From the NCBI GenBank assembly GCA_963555705.1, contig OY743190.1:11507501-11571500 (forward strand): 64,000 bases of DNA, read 5' to 3'. Position 1 is the stretch's first letter. Each line of letters opens with the position of its first letter. The position numbers and the translations under genes are program-made. This DNA is from Ligustrum vulgare. Its lineage: Eukaryota; Streptophyta; Magnoliopsida; Lamiales; Oleaceae. Positions 24,915 to 36,862 of the stretch are shown piece after piece. The notes under the pieces were generated by a model. It was not told where the DNA came from. It did no database searches and saw nothing but the letters and a program-made list of their open reading frames with translations.

Positions 24915-25736
24915 AGATATATTATATACTTTCTAACCTCATTTTTGCTCCATTTGTAAAGCATTTATAAACAAATTTATAAATATAATTACTTTTTAAT
25001 CAAACACGATTTTTCAAAAAAAAAAAAAAAAAAAAAATTAATACACATTTCACCTCGTAAAACACTTGAAGGCCGCCTAGGACATTGTTAATCACATTTA
25101 AATATATAGATAGAAAAACTGCACAATTAATACGTAACCTATAATCCTAGTAGGAACCTGGTCTTAAGCTAATTTTAGTTTGGCTGCACCATTACTGTTC
25201 TGTGTATATGTGTCACTTAACATTCAAGCGGATGAGATTTATAAATTTTGTTTATAAATAATCACATTATAAATAATAAATTAGATGTTAAATGTTATAT
25301 ATATATATATGTTAAAGTCAACTACTAACTTTAAATATTTATTTTAAGTTCAATTTAAACATAAATTATTCAAAAAAAATTTCAGCTTAAATTTCAATTT
25401 TTTTATACAGTCTAATAAATCATCAAAATGTAAATCAAAAAGGTTAAAATAAAGATAATTTATATGTAATAAATATTTTTAAAATAGCAAAAAATTATAA
25501 ATATCGTACTTATATTAAAGCACACAACTAATAATATAATATAAAATCAAAAATATATTATTTTTTATCGATGTTGAAAAATTTAAGAAAAACAAAAAAA
25601 AATGTAAATGAAAAGTGTAGTAAGTGTAAGGGTGAGGGTGGGGATGGGGAGCGTTGGTGTGAGAACAATTTTGTTCACCCATTTTCCTCGATAAAGACAA
25701 AAAAGTAGGTGAACAAATGGTGGGGATGGGGGGTTG
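24915..25736. other. AT-rich interval, no gene
   Basis: Poly-A run at about 25015-25038, TA run near 25300, otherwise featureless. GAACAATTTTGTTCACCC at about 25661 is one arm of a sequence that recurs at 26890 and, inverted, near 27005. Confidence 0.5.
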
Positions 25737-26879
25737 CAGGGGCGGACCCAAGATTTTTGTTCAGTATAGGCGGAGGTGGACCTTTCGAGGTCCGCCCCCG
25801 ATTTTTTTTTTTTTTAAACGAAGGCGACCAGAGTCTCAGGCGGGGGGCATCAAGGGTGGTGTAATCACGATTTTGAATTTCAGCTTTCACATTTCACATT
25901 TGGAAATTTGGGTGAGAATTGAGTGTAAATTACAAATTTGGTTAAATTAAAATTTTGGCCAATTATTTTGTTCATTTCAATTGTTCTTTTAAATCAAATG
26001 AGTTTCAAAGTTTAAAGGGCATAATGGCAGAAATTATACCAAAAAAAATTATTCTAACAAATCAAAACCCCCTTTCAACAAGTAACAAAGATGAGACCAC
26101 CATTTTTCAAAATTCATTAAAATAAAGGCATAACGCATTAAAGTCAAAATGCACATATTAATACACATTAAATATTTAATTTTATGAAGAAAAAAAAAAA
26201 CTGAAAATGACAAAAACTAAAAATATTTATAATCAATTATTTACCTTCACTTCATCACTTCAAAGTTTCGAAAGCATCCCAGTCGTTCTCGGTTCTTCAT
26301 TAGTTCATCTCATTCTTTATGTTTGGTAGGAAATTAGGAATTAGGGTTTACCTAATTTACGAATTGGGTTTGATTTGGATCAATGTTTAACTGAATTATA
26401 AATGGGCTGCCCTAGTAAGAGCATCTTCAGTGATAAGGTCGGTCAAATTGGGTGCTAGAATATCAAATTGAAGGAGAGAGAAATTGAAGGAGGAATAAAA
26501 GTCTATGAAGAGAGAGAGAGAGAGAGAGAGAGATAGATAGTAGATACTAGAGATGAAAGATATAGATACAACAAATGAAAAAAAAAAAAAAAAAGGACTA
26601 AGGTCTTTGGCATGGTCTGTCTGCAAACCCAGGTCTCGGATCTTTTGGAATTTTTGGTATACTTTAATAATTTTTTAGATGCAACATAAGCAATAAATTT
26701 GGACAGATCGAGTTCATTGAAGATGCCCTAAGTGTGCAACTGTGTTTGTGCAAGTGTGCAATTGTTTGTGTAGGTCGCAACAGATTTGGCATGCCAATTT
26801 ATTTATTTATTTAACAAGGCCGACCCAATAGTCAGCGTAGGCATATGTCTGCAGTGGTCAGCTACTAGTCCGCCACTAG
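25737..26879. mobile_element. Probable non-autonomous hAT element
   Basis: Starts CAGGGGCGGACCCAAG and ends ACTAGTCCGCCACTA, giving imperfect hAT-type termini built around GGCGGAC. The candidate 8-bp flanks are GGGGGTTG and GGGTATTG (6 of 8). The interior has an (AG)n tract at about 26510-26532 and no transposase. Confidence 0.5.
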
Positions 26880-26884
26880 GGTAT

Positions 26885-27025
26885 TGGGGCGAGAATAATT
26901 TTGTTCACCAGAGCACAGTATGCGTCTTTTTGAACAAATGGTGAGTTCCTATTTTTATTTTTTTGTCTTTATTGGGGATTACGTTCACCACCCATTTTGG
27001 AGGGAACAAAATTGTTCGTTGGGTA
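26885..27025. repeat. Foldback repeat around GAACAATTTTGTTC
   Basis: GAGAATAATTTTGTTCACC at about 26890 faces GGGAACAAAATTGTTCG near 27003. A related direct copy sits at 25655-25712 on the other side of the hAT element. It is likely a decayed MITE into which, or beside which, the hAT inserted. Confidence 0.4.
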
Positions 27026-27700
27026 GATGGAATTTTTAGTTGGTGGAATTGTAAAAGGTAAAGATTTCTATATATATATATATATATTTTTTTGGTCTTT
27101 TATGAATTCAGGAAAAAGTATGTACTTCACTGGGAAAAGAAAGCATCCTTACAAATGACAGTTTTTGTCAGACATTTGGCCAACGTACATCGCAAAGAAG
27201 ATTCCAGCAAGAAAACATGGCATTTATCACATTTGTACCTCCCATTAAAAAAGTATAAAGTCCTTGAAAAATGAAATAGTACTATCTTGTACAATTAGTG
27301 CTACAACACCAATCTAGACGATACTATAATTCTAAACCTCTATTTGACAATTCATTATAAATTATAAATAGTAATTATTACAATTTATAATTTACACAAT
27401 TTTTTAAATTACTTTTTAATTATATAAATTTTTTTTCTTCAATTTTCAACCATAAAATTTATCTCGAAATCAGAAATAAATGGTGCGGATTATAATGAGC
27501 AGCCGAACAAATGTTAAAAGTAAAGTTACGTGGCTCATTCAAATGTACCTCTTATTTAATACTCCATCCATCACATGATGATAAATTTATATTCCTTATT
27601 TTTCCGTCTCAAGTTATAGTCTACTTATCTTGTTGAGTGTACATTTAATTTTATCATTTCCTAATGCACTTTTATTTAATGTACTTTGTTATACTCCAAA
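27026..27700. other. No gene seen
   Basis: A 60-codon frame at 27092-27274 has no recognisable domain. A TA run lies near 27070. Otherwise the stretch is AT-rich and non-coding. Confidence 0.4.
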
Positions 27701-29662
27701 CTAGTGTTACACCCGTGAGATGCTCGATCATTTGTTACTCATATATATAGAATTTATATGTTAAAATATGAAATAAATATTTAATTAAAAATAAGAAATG
27801 AACGAATACAATTAATCACAAAAATGTACAAATTACACATACCTTAATTATTTTTTACCGTTAATATGTTTACCTTTCAGGAAATATCTTTAAATATTGT
27901 AATTTAAATTAATTTTAAACTTAAAATGAGAAACTAAAATTATATTTAAACATAATTTTCAATACATGAAAAAATAGATATGTTTGTGACATATGCTCAC
28001 AATCTTATTACAAAGAAAAAAAAAAAAAAAATAGATCGATGAACGTTCATATTTCATCGTCTTTCATTTTTTTTTTAAGGAAAAATATTTATGTGATATA
28101 TTGACAATAAAAAATTTCTTTTTTTTTTTCTCTATTTTTATGAATTTAAAAAAAAAAAAATTGTATTTGATTTTCAAGAGGGGAATGCAAACCAAGAAAC
28201 TTATGGACTTGGAAAAAGCGGCTATTTAAAAATTTACATTCAACTGGATTATTTTAAATATGAAATTTATCAAAAATGAATAATGTATAATTAATTAATG
28301 CTACTTACCATTTTAGGAAAGATATTTTGGCTGAAAAACAGGTTGATACCTGTTCGTGCTCTCCCTTTATGTATTTCGTTTTCTCTTGTAAACATATTTA
28401 GTTCTTGTTTAAGTCTTCATTATATACAAAATGAGCTTTTTAATAGTGATTTTTTGGTAAATATGTACTTAAGCCCTTGTTCGAGACTCATTATTTCAAA
28501 TAATGTTGTTTGTAACTGTTTTGGAAAATGAGATTTTAAAAAGTACGATTTTTTTTAAAGTTATACGTAAATTACTTTATTAATAGAATGCTAGTTGAAA
28601 ATGAGTTTTAGAAAAATGAAGTTTTAATTAAAGGATACCTAGTAGGGGCCAAATTTTTTACCAAATGGCTACAATTGTAATAGTTTGAAACTTGAATGAC
28701 TTATTAAAAAAAAAGTTCAACTACCATTTGCACAACTATTCAATTTTAATGATTATTGACGTAATTAATCTTTTCAAAATATAATTTCTAGATTATAAAA
28801 AAATAAATTTATCTCTACTCGAATAACGGAATAGTACTATTAAAATTGATACTAACTATCTTAGTCTGTGTTTGATATTGTATAAAAAGAATTTTTTTTA
28901 AATGAATAGTAATTTTTTTGGAGAATGGATAATTGAGATTTGGTTGAAAAGTAAAATATTGTGGGCTTGACTTGTAATAGATGGTTGAGATTGAGTACTG
29001 TAGTAAACAAAGAAAAACTTGTAGAAAAACAAACGATGGCTTAATATAATATTTGATATCTGAATATATTAAACATATATTTCACTTCATTTCATATTTA
29101 CTTTAACATTATAAATTAAATACACGTGATCTTATATATTTAAATGAATGTAACAAATTAAACAATCTAAATTGATCGAAATATGAAGTTGCAAAAATTA
29201 TTCAGACTAAATTAAATTACATAAAAGTTGGGATATTTATTATTTCTTTTAACTTGATAAGAAAAGTAACTCGAATTGAAATTAATTATTTATGAACAAA
29301 TTAAATCTAGTTAAGAAATTATAAATATAATTATAGGACTTAAATAAAATAATTTTGAAATAAAGGGACATTAAGAAAAAGTAAAAGATACAAAATAAAT
29401 TTTTTACCTTTAATCTTTGATGTGATTTTAAGAACGACATGTTTACAGTTGATTCTAACTTATGAGTTCGTATTAAAGTTCTCGTTGAGATCTTCGATTT
29501 GATATTCATATTGTATATTTTTCGATTTCAAAATAATAGTATAATTATTAAAAGTATTCTCATTAATTGAAATACTTATATTTTAGGAAAGTTAGTTTAA
29601 GCGAGAAAAATTTCAAAACATATTTTTGAAAAGTGCCTCATTTTTATATATAGTAAGTATGA
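27701..29662 (-). mobile_element. Non-autonomous Helitron-like element
   Basis: On the minus strand it begins TCATACTTACTATATATAAA followed by AATGAGGCACTTTTC (5' TC, preceded by A). It ends with a weak hairpin (CGAGCATCTCACGGG), a short spacer and CTAG, followed by T. Size is about 1.96 kb including a nested MITE. It shares several blocks with 21828-24721. No Rep/helicase gene is present. Confidence 0.6.
28864..29040 (+). mobile_element. Tourist-like MITE, copy 2
   Basis: 177 bp, flanked by TTA on both sides (28861-28863, 29041-29043), the PIF/Harbinger duplication. Ends are GTCTGTGTTTG and ACAAACGATGGC. It is an inverted relative of 16110-16286 and is nested in the Helitron-like element. 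Confidence 0.75.
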
Positions 29663-30137
29663 TGATAAGCTTATACTTTTTCAAATGTTATGGAAAATTA
29701 CATAAATTTACTATAAATTTAATTAAAGTAGTGTGGGTCTAATTAAAAGTTTAATGGGCCAAATTTCTCATCCACTAGAAACTTCATTCTCTTTTAGAAA
29801 ATGCCTTAAGTCATAATTAAGGATATATTAAAAAAAAACGAGTGCAAAATTAAGGGTATATTAGTAAAACGTTAATTGCCTTATTGCTTCAAATAATTAA
29901 GCAATTAATGTTTATCTTGTTCAAGTGATATTTTAATGGCTATATAAATTTAAGATTAATGATTGAGTAAATATTGAATAATGATATATTGTGAAAAGTG
30001 AGTGTAAAATTTACATTCTCAATCACATTAATTGAAATTTTTTAATTTTTGTAAAGCGACAAGTCTTTCTTCATAAAACGAAGTGAATATCATTTAGTAT
30101 TACTTCGAAATATCATTTATGTATGAATAAGCCTCAC
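29663..30137. other. Intergenic, 5' of the P450
   Basis: AT-rich with no reading frames of interest. It could hold distal promoter elements of the P450, but none is recognisable by eye. Confidence 0.4.
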
Positions 30138-30312
30138 TTTGGTAAAATGTTGTTTATAAACGACGACACATCAACATTTGATTGATCAATTTTTTTTGAA
30201 AAGTCAAAAATGATGTACGTAATTTTTACTAATCAAAATTGTTGACTTTTCAAAAATAAAAAAAAAAAGTAAAATGATGAAACGTGCCTGTTTATAAACA
30301 AAATTTTACCGA
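30138..30312. mobile_element. Foldback MITE in the P450 promoter
   Basis: The left end TTTGGTAAAATGTTGTTTAT faces the right end TTTATAAACAAAATTTTACC as inverted repeats of about 23 bp. An inner inverted pair is AAAAGTCAA/TTGACTTTT. It ends about 19 bp before the TATA box. A second copy lies at 62516-62706. No clear target duplication. Confidence 0.65.
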
Positions 30313-30330
30313 CTAGAGGTTAAATGCCCA

Positions 30331-30339
30331 ATATAAAAG
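30331..30339 (+). promoter_or_regulatory. TATA box of the P450 gene
   Basis: ATATAAAAG, 85-93 bp before the ATG, preceding a CA-rich leader (ACACGCACATAATCATC). This is typical spacing for a short plant 5' UTR. Confidence 0.7.
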
Positions 30340-30423
30340 ACCCCTAAGACACGCACATAATCATCAGCCAAACATACTAAACCTCATCATTTAACCTTTG
30401 ATTTCATAATACATACACCAGAT

Positions 30424-31959
30424 ATGTTGGCTACCGTATACTACGTCATACTATTTCTTCTTGTAATTCTGTCAGCAACTTTTCTTTCCTACAGAAATTT
30501 CGAAGGAAAAAGAATGAAAAGTTTACTTCATACAAACTTCCCAATTTTTGGCATGACGCCATTTCTTATTTTCAACAATCACAGAATCCACGCCTATATC
30601 ACCGAGCTTCTTGAGAGATCCACCACTGTTTGGTTTAAAGGACCATGGTTCAGCAACATGGACACGTTCCTGACTTGTGATCCAGCTAATGTTCATTACA
30701 TATTGAGCAAAAACTTTCAAAACTTCACAAAAGGTCCTGAATTTAAGAAGATATTCGACGATTTAGGAGACGGGATATTCAACGCGGAATCGGAATCGTG
30801 GGAAAACCAAAGGAGAACCATTATGTCATTAATCAATCACCAGGGGTTCCAAAGGTTCGTCGCTACAATTAGCCGAGACAAGGTGGAAGAAGGGCTGATC
30901 CCGATTCTAGAGAATGCTGCAAAAATGAGGAAGGTAGTGGATATGCAAGAATTATTTCAACATTTTGCCTTTGATTCCGCGTGCATTTTGGTTTTAGGCC
31001 ATGATCCGGCTTCATTGCACAATGATTTGCCATATGTAAAGGCCTTTGCTGATGCTGAGGAAGCAGGTTTCTACAGGCATGCTCTCCCAGAAACTTGCTG
31101 GAAACTTCAGAAATGGCTCCAGATTGGCAGAGAAAGGAAGCTTAGTAAAGCGATGTACGCCATAAATCAATTTCTGATAAATTGTATCTCTCTAAAGATC
31201 TTAAAAATTAATTGTTCAGACCGAAGCGGTCAGCAAGAAAATGAGGATTTCGACTTGTTAACAGGTTACTTGAAAGCAGCCGGAGATAAGAGTGATGCAC
31301 TCGATCACATATCTGAAAATGTATGGAAAGACACTGTTCTGAATTTAATCTTTGCTGGTAAAGACACCATAAGTGCAGCTCTTACATGGTTCTTTTGGCT
31401 TCTAGCGACAAACCCGGTCGAAGAAAACAAGACTCGAGAAGAAATAATGACGAATGTACGAGTCGACGAGAAAGGAAAATGGAAATTTTCCAACACAGAA
31501 GAGCTAAAGAAACTGGTTTATCTACACGGTGCACTATGTGAAGCATTACGCCTATTTCCCCCAGTGGCTTTACAGCACAAAGCTCCAATAAAGCCAGATA
31601 TTCTTCCAAGTGGACACAAGATCAAGCCGAATACTAAAACTGTTTTATCCTTCTATTCAATGGGAAGAACGAAATCCATATGGGGGGAAGATTGTCTACA
31701 GTTTAAGCCAGAAAGATGGATCTCCGAACAAGGACAAATAAAACTCGAACCCTCTTTCAAATTTACAGCATTTAACGCCGGGCCAAGGAGCTGTTTAGGG
31801 AAGGAGATGTCTTTCGTTCAAATGAAAATAGTTGCAGCCTCCATTATAAGTAGTTTCCATATTCAAGTGGTGAAAGATCATGCCATAGCTCCATGTAACT
31901 CTGTTGTGCTTCATATGAAACACGGTTTGAAGGTTACCGTCTCAAGGATCAATCCTTAA
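30424..31959 (+). CDS. Cytochrome P450, CYP96A-like (wax alkane hydroxylase family)
   Basis: Intact intronless 511-residue P450. Residues 3-22 form the N-terminal ER membrane anchor. The C-helix motif WENQR is at 126-130 and the I-helix oxygen-activation motif AGKDT at 311-315. The K-helix EALR is at 373-376 and PERW at 429-432. The heme loop FNAGPRSCLG is at 450-459 with the heme-ligand Cys457. The segment NFPIFGMTPFLIFNNHRIH and the lack of introns point to CYP96A in the CYP86 clan. Characterised members hydroxylate fatty-chain compounds (for example mid-chain hydroxylation of cuticular-wax alkanes). The substrate here is not shown by sequence. The length is normal and all signature residues are present. 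The start is the first ATG after a TATA box, and no other gene lies near. An orthologue in another CYP96 subfamily is possible. Confidence 0.93.
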   Translation: MLATVYYVILFLLVILSATFLSYRNFEGKRMKSLLHTNFPIFGMTPFLIFNNHRIHAYITELLERSTTVWFKGPWFSNMDTFLTCDPANVHYILSKNFQNFTKGPEFKKIFDDLGDGIFNAESESWENQRRTIMSLINHQGFQRFVATISRDKVEEGLIPILENAAKMRKVVDMQELFQHFAFDSACILVLGHDPASLHNDLPYVKAFADAEEAGFYRHALPETCWKLQKWLQIGRERKLSKAMYAINQFLINCISLKILKINCSDRSGQQENEDFDLLTGYLKAAGDKSDALDHISENVWKDTVLNLIFAGKDTISAALTWFFWLLATNPVEENKTREEIMTNVRVDEKGKWKFSNTEELKKLVYLHGALCEALRLFPPVALQHKAPIKPDILPSGHKIKPNTKTVLSFYSMGRTKSIWGEDCLQFKPERWISEQGQIKLEPSFKFTAFNAGPRSCLGKEMSFVQMKIVAASIISSFHIQVVKDHAIAPCNSVVLHMKHGLKVTVSRINP

Positions 31960-32000
31960 TTAATCTTGTAAATTGATATGAGATCATGCTTGGGCTTGGG

Positions 32001-32006
32001 AATAAA
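32001..32006 (+). terminator. Poly(A) signal of the P450
   Basis: AATAAA 42 bp after the stop codon, followed by T/G-rich sequence (GTTTGGTGTCTGTAATTTG), a normal plant 3' end. Confidence 0.6.
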
Positions 32007-33122
32007 ATGTGCATGGTTTGGTGTCTGTAATTTGCTAACTGTTTGTAATAAGCATTGATACGCATATATAATTTAGTGATATACATGATCTTTGTTTCGT
32101 TTCTTTGTAGTCATATGGCAATTTTTTGTGTTGTGATTGGTGAGTCAAACAAGACCGGGCGCCACGTGTGTCTTTTGTCCGTAAAGTCATCAATTTTGTT
32201 AAGATAGTTTTGTGCGTGACTAATGTTCAATGATTTGATAAATTTAATGATCAAAACCCGACAATTTAAACTTCAGTGATCAATCAAAGACATACATAAA
32301 TTTAGTGATTATTATTAGATAAATTGGCAAACTTATTTTTAAGCATGTTTTAAATAATACATTTTCTCAAACCACTTTTTAACCAAAAACATTTCCCAAT
32401 ATCATTTTTTAATTACATGTTTACCTTGAAAATATCATATTCTTCGTTTTTAAGCAAAAAAACTTTTTTTTTTTTTTAACAATATGAAGAGTTGTGAAAG
32501 GATGCATTAAATAAGTTGGCATCAGCCGTTTGTCTCAGGGGCACACGGGTAGGTAACAATAACCACAAAAAGTTGCAGCTGAGAGTGAGAGTAGATCAGA
32601 AAGAAAGTATCATCCCTTGCTTCTTGGGTACGAAACTAGGCTATTCAAAGCATCGAGAAAAAAAAAATGATATATTGAGTATCTCCTAGTGGGTGGGCAA
32701 CATAACGTTGCCCACTTCTGGCAACGGAGCGGGACTGTTCTGGTAGCTGACTCATTGACTTGAGATGTGAGAAAAAAATGTTTGATTGCACCTTTTATTC
32801 TGCTTGTATAGATCCTATATTTCTTGTTTCATAGGTTGGGGAAAATTTTCCCTCAACAAATATGTGATCAACTCCTCAGTATCAAGATCCAGTACATTGG
32901 ACAACAAAAGCAATCACTATCTAGATTTACTTAGGTCGAAGCTCAACAAATGTAAATAGCCACTTTTTGCACACTCGTTACTTGTTAGAGCTGACCTTAC
33001 ATTTTGAAGGTAGAGTGGAAGTATAGAGAACTCAATGGAGTAAGTTATGAGGATCATACTACTGAGAAAATATATGCTAGATATACTCAATTGGTAAATT
33101 TGATCGTGCTACTTTCAAATAA
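32007..33122. other. Intergenic, no gene
   Basis: No supported reading frame. A perfect 9-bp-arm hairpin, GTGGGCAAC/GTTGCCCAC with a 5-nt loop, lies at 32692-32714. A poly-T run lies at about 32466-32479. Confidence 0.5.
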
Positions 33123-33130
33123 GTCTTAGA

Positions 33131-33741
33131 CAGAGCCGGACTTGAATGTAGGCACAATAGGCCTGAGCTTAGGGCCCAACAATTCTTGGGGCCCATTTCT
33201 TTTTTTCTTTTTTTTAATTTAATATATGTATGTCCAATTTTTTCTTTCCAAACCAAAAGTATTTTGTGTTGGATGTTTTATATTGTAAACAAATTTAGTT
33301 TTTAAATTATTTATTATGCTTTAAATTAATAATAATAATAAATAATTGGTGTTCTATTTGTTTTGATAGATATCAAAGATTATGCCTTAGTTGGGATTCC
33401 AGAGAAGGTTGCATTCAATGCTACCGCTATGATGAGTTACATGTACTTATTTATTGTTTTATAACATATGGATAATATGTTATGTTTTGGTGAAGTTTTG
33501 TTTATTGAAATGTTGTTGCCTTACCGGCATATTGTTATCTTTGATGAGTCTTGTTGTTTGACTTCCTTTTTACTCAACAACTTAAGTAATTGTTTTGTTT
33601 GGTTATTATTGATCAATTAGTACTGTTGCTGATTTTTCGACCCTGTATTTCAATTAATTTTTTTTTTTTTAAAACGGATCACTATAAGGGGCCCATTTTT
33701 TAATCTAGCTTGGGGCCCTGCTTAACACAGGTCCGGCTCTG
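33131..33741. mobile_element. Non-autonomous hAT transposon with perfect TSD
   Basis: 611 bp with terminal inverted repeats CAGAGCCGGAC/GTCCGGCTCTG and an exact 8-bp duplication GTCTTAGA (33123-33130, 33742-33749). The subterminal GGGCCC-type motifs (TAGGGCCCAACA, TGGGGCCCTG) are inverted relative to each other. The interior has no transposase, although a short stretch near 33365-33440 (ATCAAAGATTATGCC...) looks gene-derived. Confidence 0.93.
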
Positions 33742-34014
33742 GTCTTAGACCCTCTTTGTTTCTCATTTTAAAGATTTTTTTTTAAACAAAAAAGGTTTTT
33801 TGAATAGTGATTTTTAGGAGAATGCATGTGTGATTAAAAGCGTGTGTATGATATGAGTTAAAATCTCATTATAATGGATTTTAGCCTCTGTTTGGTAAAG
33901 TTTTTTGTTCATAAACTAATAATGTAGTATTTTTGAGGTAAAATGTATTAAGGCTTGTTCAACAATTAGGGAGAATTTATAAATTAGTTTATTTATGGAT
34001 TTTTAGGAAAAATA

Positions 34015-35462
34015 TGTAGCGACTAAGAATTTTTACTCATTTAATAATTATTTTAAAATTTAGAAAATCGTGCCGAGGCTACCTCACCCATTTTTAAGTT
34101 AACGCCACGACGTATTCGTCTTGCCAAGTCGTGAAATATCGAGTTTGTTCGATTTTAAATTAAATTCCGAATTTTTAAGATTTTATTATTTTATTTATTC
34201 ATTTTAATTATTCTTTTCAAAATCGTTTTAAATTCTAAATTACGTCAACCTCATTTTATCTGATCCATTTTATCGACTCCGTTGATTCACGCGTATTATT
34301 TTTCTCGAATTTCGTGTATTACTTGTCAAACTTTCCATAATGTCTAATTAACCCATACCTCCACCAAACTCCCACCTACCATAATCTCACAAATCTAGCA
34401 TCACCTATTTCTTCATCATCAGCCACACCACAACCCTTCACCAAACCACTCCCAATCAAGACGCCTCAGCCGAAGTCACCACCCACCAGCAACAAAATGC
34501 TCCACCACCGCCAGACGCAGGGAACAACCACCGCAGCCAACCACCTCCACTGCCATAGCAAAAATCCAACTCACCTCAATCACAGACCACCAATCTGCCC
34601 CCTATCACCATACACTACATCGTCGGACCTCACGCAGGCCACAACACCACCACATCATCATCATCACCAAATTCATCTGGATCACAACCTGCAATAGCCA
34701 CCATACCAATGCATCACACGCCTCCAACATCCTCAAACGGTCACTTGCATCCACCACCACCTTCACGTTCGAGCACTACCACTGCAAGCATTACCACTGC
34801 CAATATTCGAAACCACCCAACCACCTGCAGCACCACCTATATCATCATCATCATCACCTACCACCCATTCACCACCTCAACATCCGGTCAATCCAACCCA
34901 TTAGCCACTGCCCAACTCAAATCTTTAACCAAATAAACCCCAAACCAAGAACAAAACAAGAAGAACTAGCTACTTACCTTCATCACAGCCATCTGGACGG
35001 ATTTTGGGCGAAAATCACAACTCCGATCTCGATTTCAAGCCTCGATTTGGTCTCGGTTTCACACAATAAACCCAAATATCTTCCTCCAGCCACCATCCCA
35101 CTGCTACCCAGACCGTCGCCGCTCGACCGCGGCGTTTCACCGGCAAATCGCTGGCAGTGGTTGGCTTTTTGTTTTAAAACTAACCATTTCAGTCCCTTTA
35201 GTTTTAAAATAGTCCCTTCAATTTTAAAATTTATTATTTCAGCCACTATATTTTTAAATTAAGTTATTCGAGTCCTCTTTAATTTAAATATTAAAAATTT
35301 CAACCCCAAAAGTTTTAGCCTTTACCAAGTCAGTCCCAAGGTTTCAGTTATTCATAATTGAGTCCTTGTAGATTTGAAATATTTCTAATCAGTCCTAAAT
35401 TTCAAAAGTTATCATTTAAGCCCACATATTTTAAAGTCTTTTATTTTGTTCATATTGATTTA
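34015..35462 (+). repeat. Left Tekay-type LTR, 3' truncated
   Basis: Matches the reverse complement of 18812-21605 and, from 34425 on, the right LTR from 39668. It includes the CAC-rich region and the stretch of degenerate TTCAGTCCCT...TTTTAAA repeats. Relative to the right LTR it lacks about 180 bp after GGCAGTGGTTG (near 35163). It stops at GATTTAAATCA, directly before protease sequence. Confidence 0.8.
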
Positions 35463-35478
35463 AATCAACACGGATGAT

Positions 35479-35883
35479 TTGGAACAACAACGGGAGAACA
35501 TATTCCATACACGATGTCACATTAATAACAAGGTATGTAGTATGATTATTGATGGTGGTAGTTGCACTAACGTCGCTAGTACTATACTTGTTGAAAAATT
35601 AGGATTACCTTTGTTAAAACATCCTAAACCTTATAGGCTTCAATGGTTAAATGATAGTGGAGAAATTAAGGTGAATAGGAGGGTGTTGGTGAGTTTTTCT
35701 ATTGGTAGCTATGTGGATGATGTTATGTGTGATGTGGTTCCTATGCATGCCGGACACATTTTGTTGGGTAGGCCTTGGAAATATGATAGGAAGGTAACGC
35801 ATGATGGGTATAAAAATAGGTATAGCTTTACCAAAGGGGGGAAAACCATTACACTTGCACCATTGACACCGTCAAGTGTATGA
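35479..35883 (+). pseudogene. Gypsy aspartic protease, partial
   Basis: Retropepsin-like domain: SMIIDGGSCTNVAS with DGGS in the active-site position (common in this plant lineage) and HILLGRPWKYDRKV near the end. The 5' part and all of gag are missing. A frameshift near 35880 (TGA in SSV-TGA) separates it from the RT frame, which resumes at 35876 as YEDQVKL. Confidence 0.85.
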
Positions 35884-36862
35884 AGATCAAGTAAAATTGA
35901 AAAATGATGAAGAAAAAAGAGTGAAGGAAAATGAGAGAAAGAGAGTTGAGGCCACGACCTCAGAAAAAGGAGAGGAAAGGAGAGTTGGAGCCACGACTAC
36001 AGAAAAAGGAGAGGCGAGAGAAAAAATGAGTGTTGGGGTACATACCTCAGAAAAAGGAGAGGGAGCGAAGAGTGCCAGAAAAGAAAGAAAAATGAGTTTC
36101 TACGCAAAAAGGAGTGAAATCAAGAAAACATTCATGGAAGAACGGCCAATGGTCCTTCTGCTATACAAGGAATCATTCCTTGCATTTGATAAAACTAACA
36201 AATTCATCCTTAGTTTGGCTATTTCTCTCTTGCAGGAATTTGACGATATATTTCTCGATGACATACCTAGTGGGTTACCACCCATTCGAGGTATTGAACA
36301 TCAAATTGATTTTGTACCTGGAGCAGTCATTCCGAACCGCCCCGCTTATCGAAGTAACCCCGAGGAGACGAAGGAGCTCCAAACGCAAGTGGAGGACTTG
36401 ATGAGCAAAGGGTATATAAGGGAAAGTATGAGTCCATGTGCCGTCCCCGTGTTACTTGTACCCAAAAAGGACGGGACTTGGAGAATGTGTGTCGATTGTA
36501 GGGCCATCAACAACATAATGGTAAAGTATCGTCATCCTATTCCTAGGTTAGATGATATGTTGGATGAATTGCATGGCTCTAGCATATTTAGTAAAATTGA
36601 CCTTAAGAGTGGTTATCCTCAAATTCGAATGAAAGAAGGAGATGAGTGGAAAACTGCTTTTAAAACTAAGTATGGCATGTATGAATGGTTAGTAATGCCT
36701 TTTGGACTTACTAATGCACCTAGCACATTTATGCGTTTAATGAATCATGTTTTACGTGCATTTATAGGTAAATTCGTTGTAGTTTACTTCGATGATATCT
36801 TGATATATAGTAAAACTTTGAATGAGCATGTGGAGCATGTTAGGTGTGTGCTTGTGGTTTAA
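35876..36862 (+). pseudogene. Gypsy reverse transcriptase
   Basis: A charged linker with a Lys/Glu-rich repeat ([19 protein letters not shown], about residues 30-60) leads into the RT. The RT has [35 protein letters not shown] (first catalytic Asp), [14 protein letters not shown] and the intact [11 protein letters not shown] active-site box. The frame fails after NEHVEHVR near 36845, where a short deletion with frameshift joins it to FKKCDFC in the next frame. Confidence 0.9.

Noticed and set aside
34497..34936. His/Thr/Pro-rich proteins (also 39573-40364)
   Set aside because: The frames are in the CAC-rich part of the Tekay-type LTRs, duplicated with the LTR, and are low complexity.
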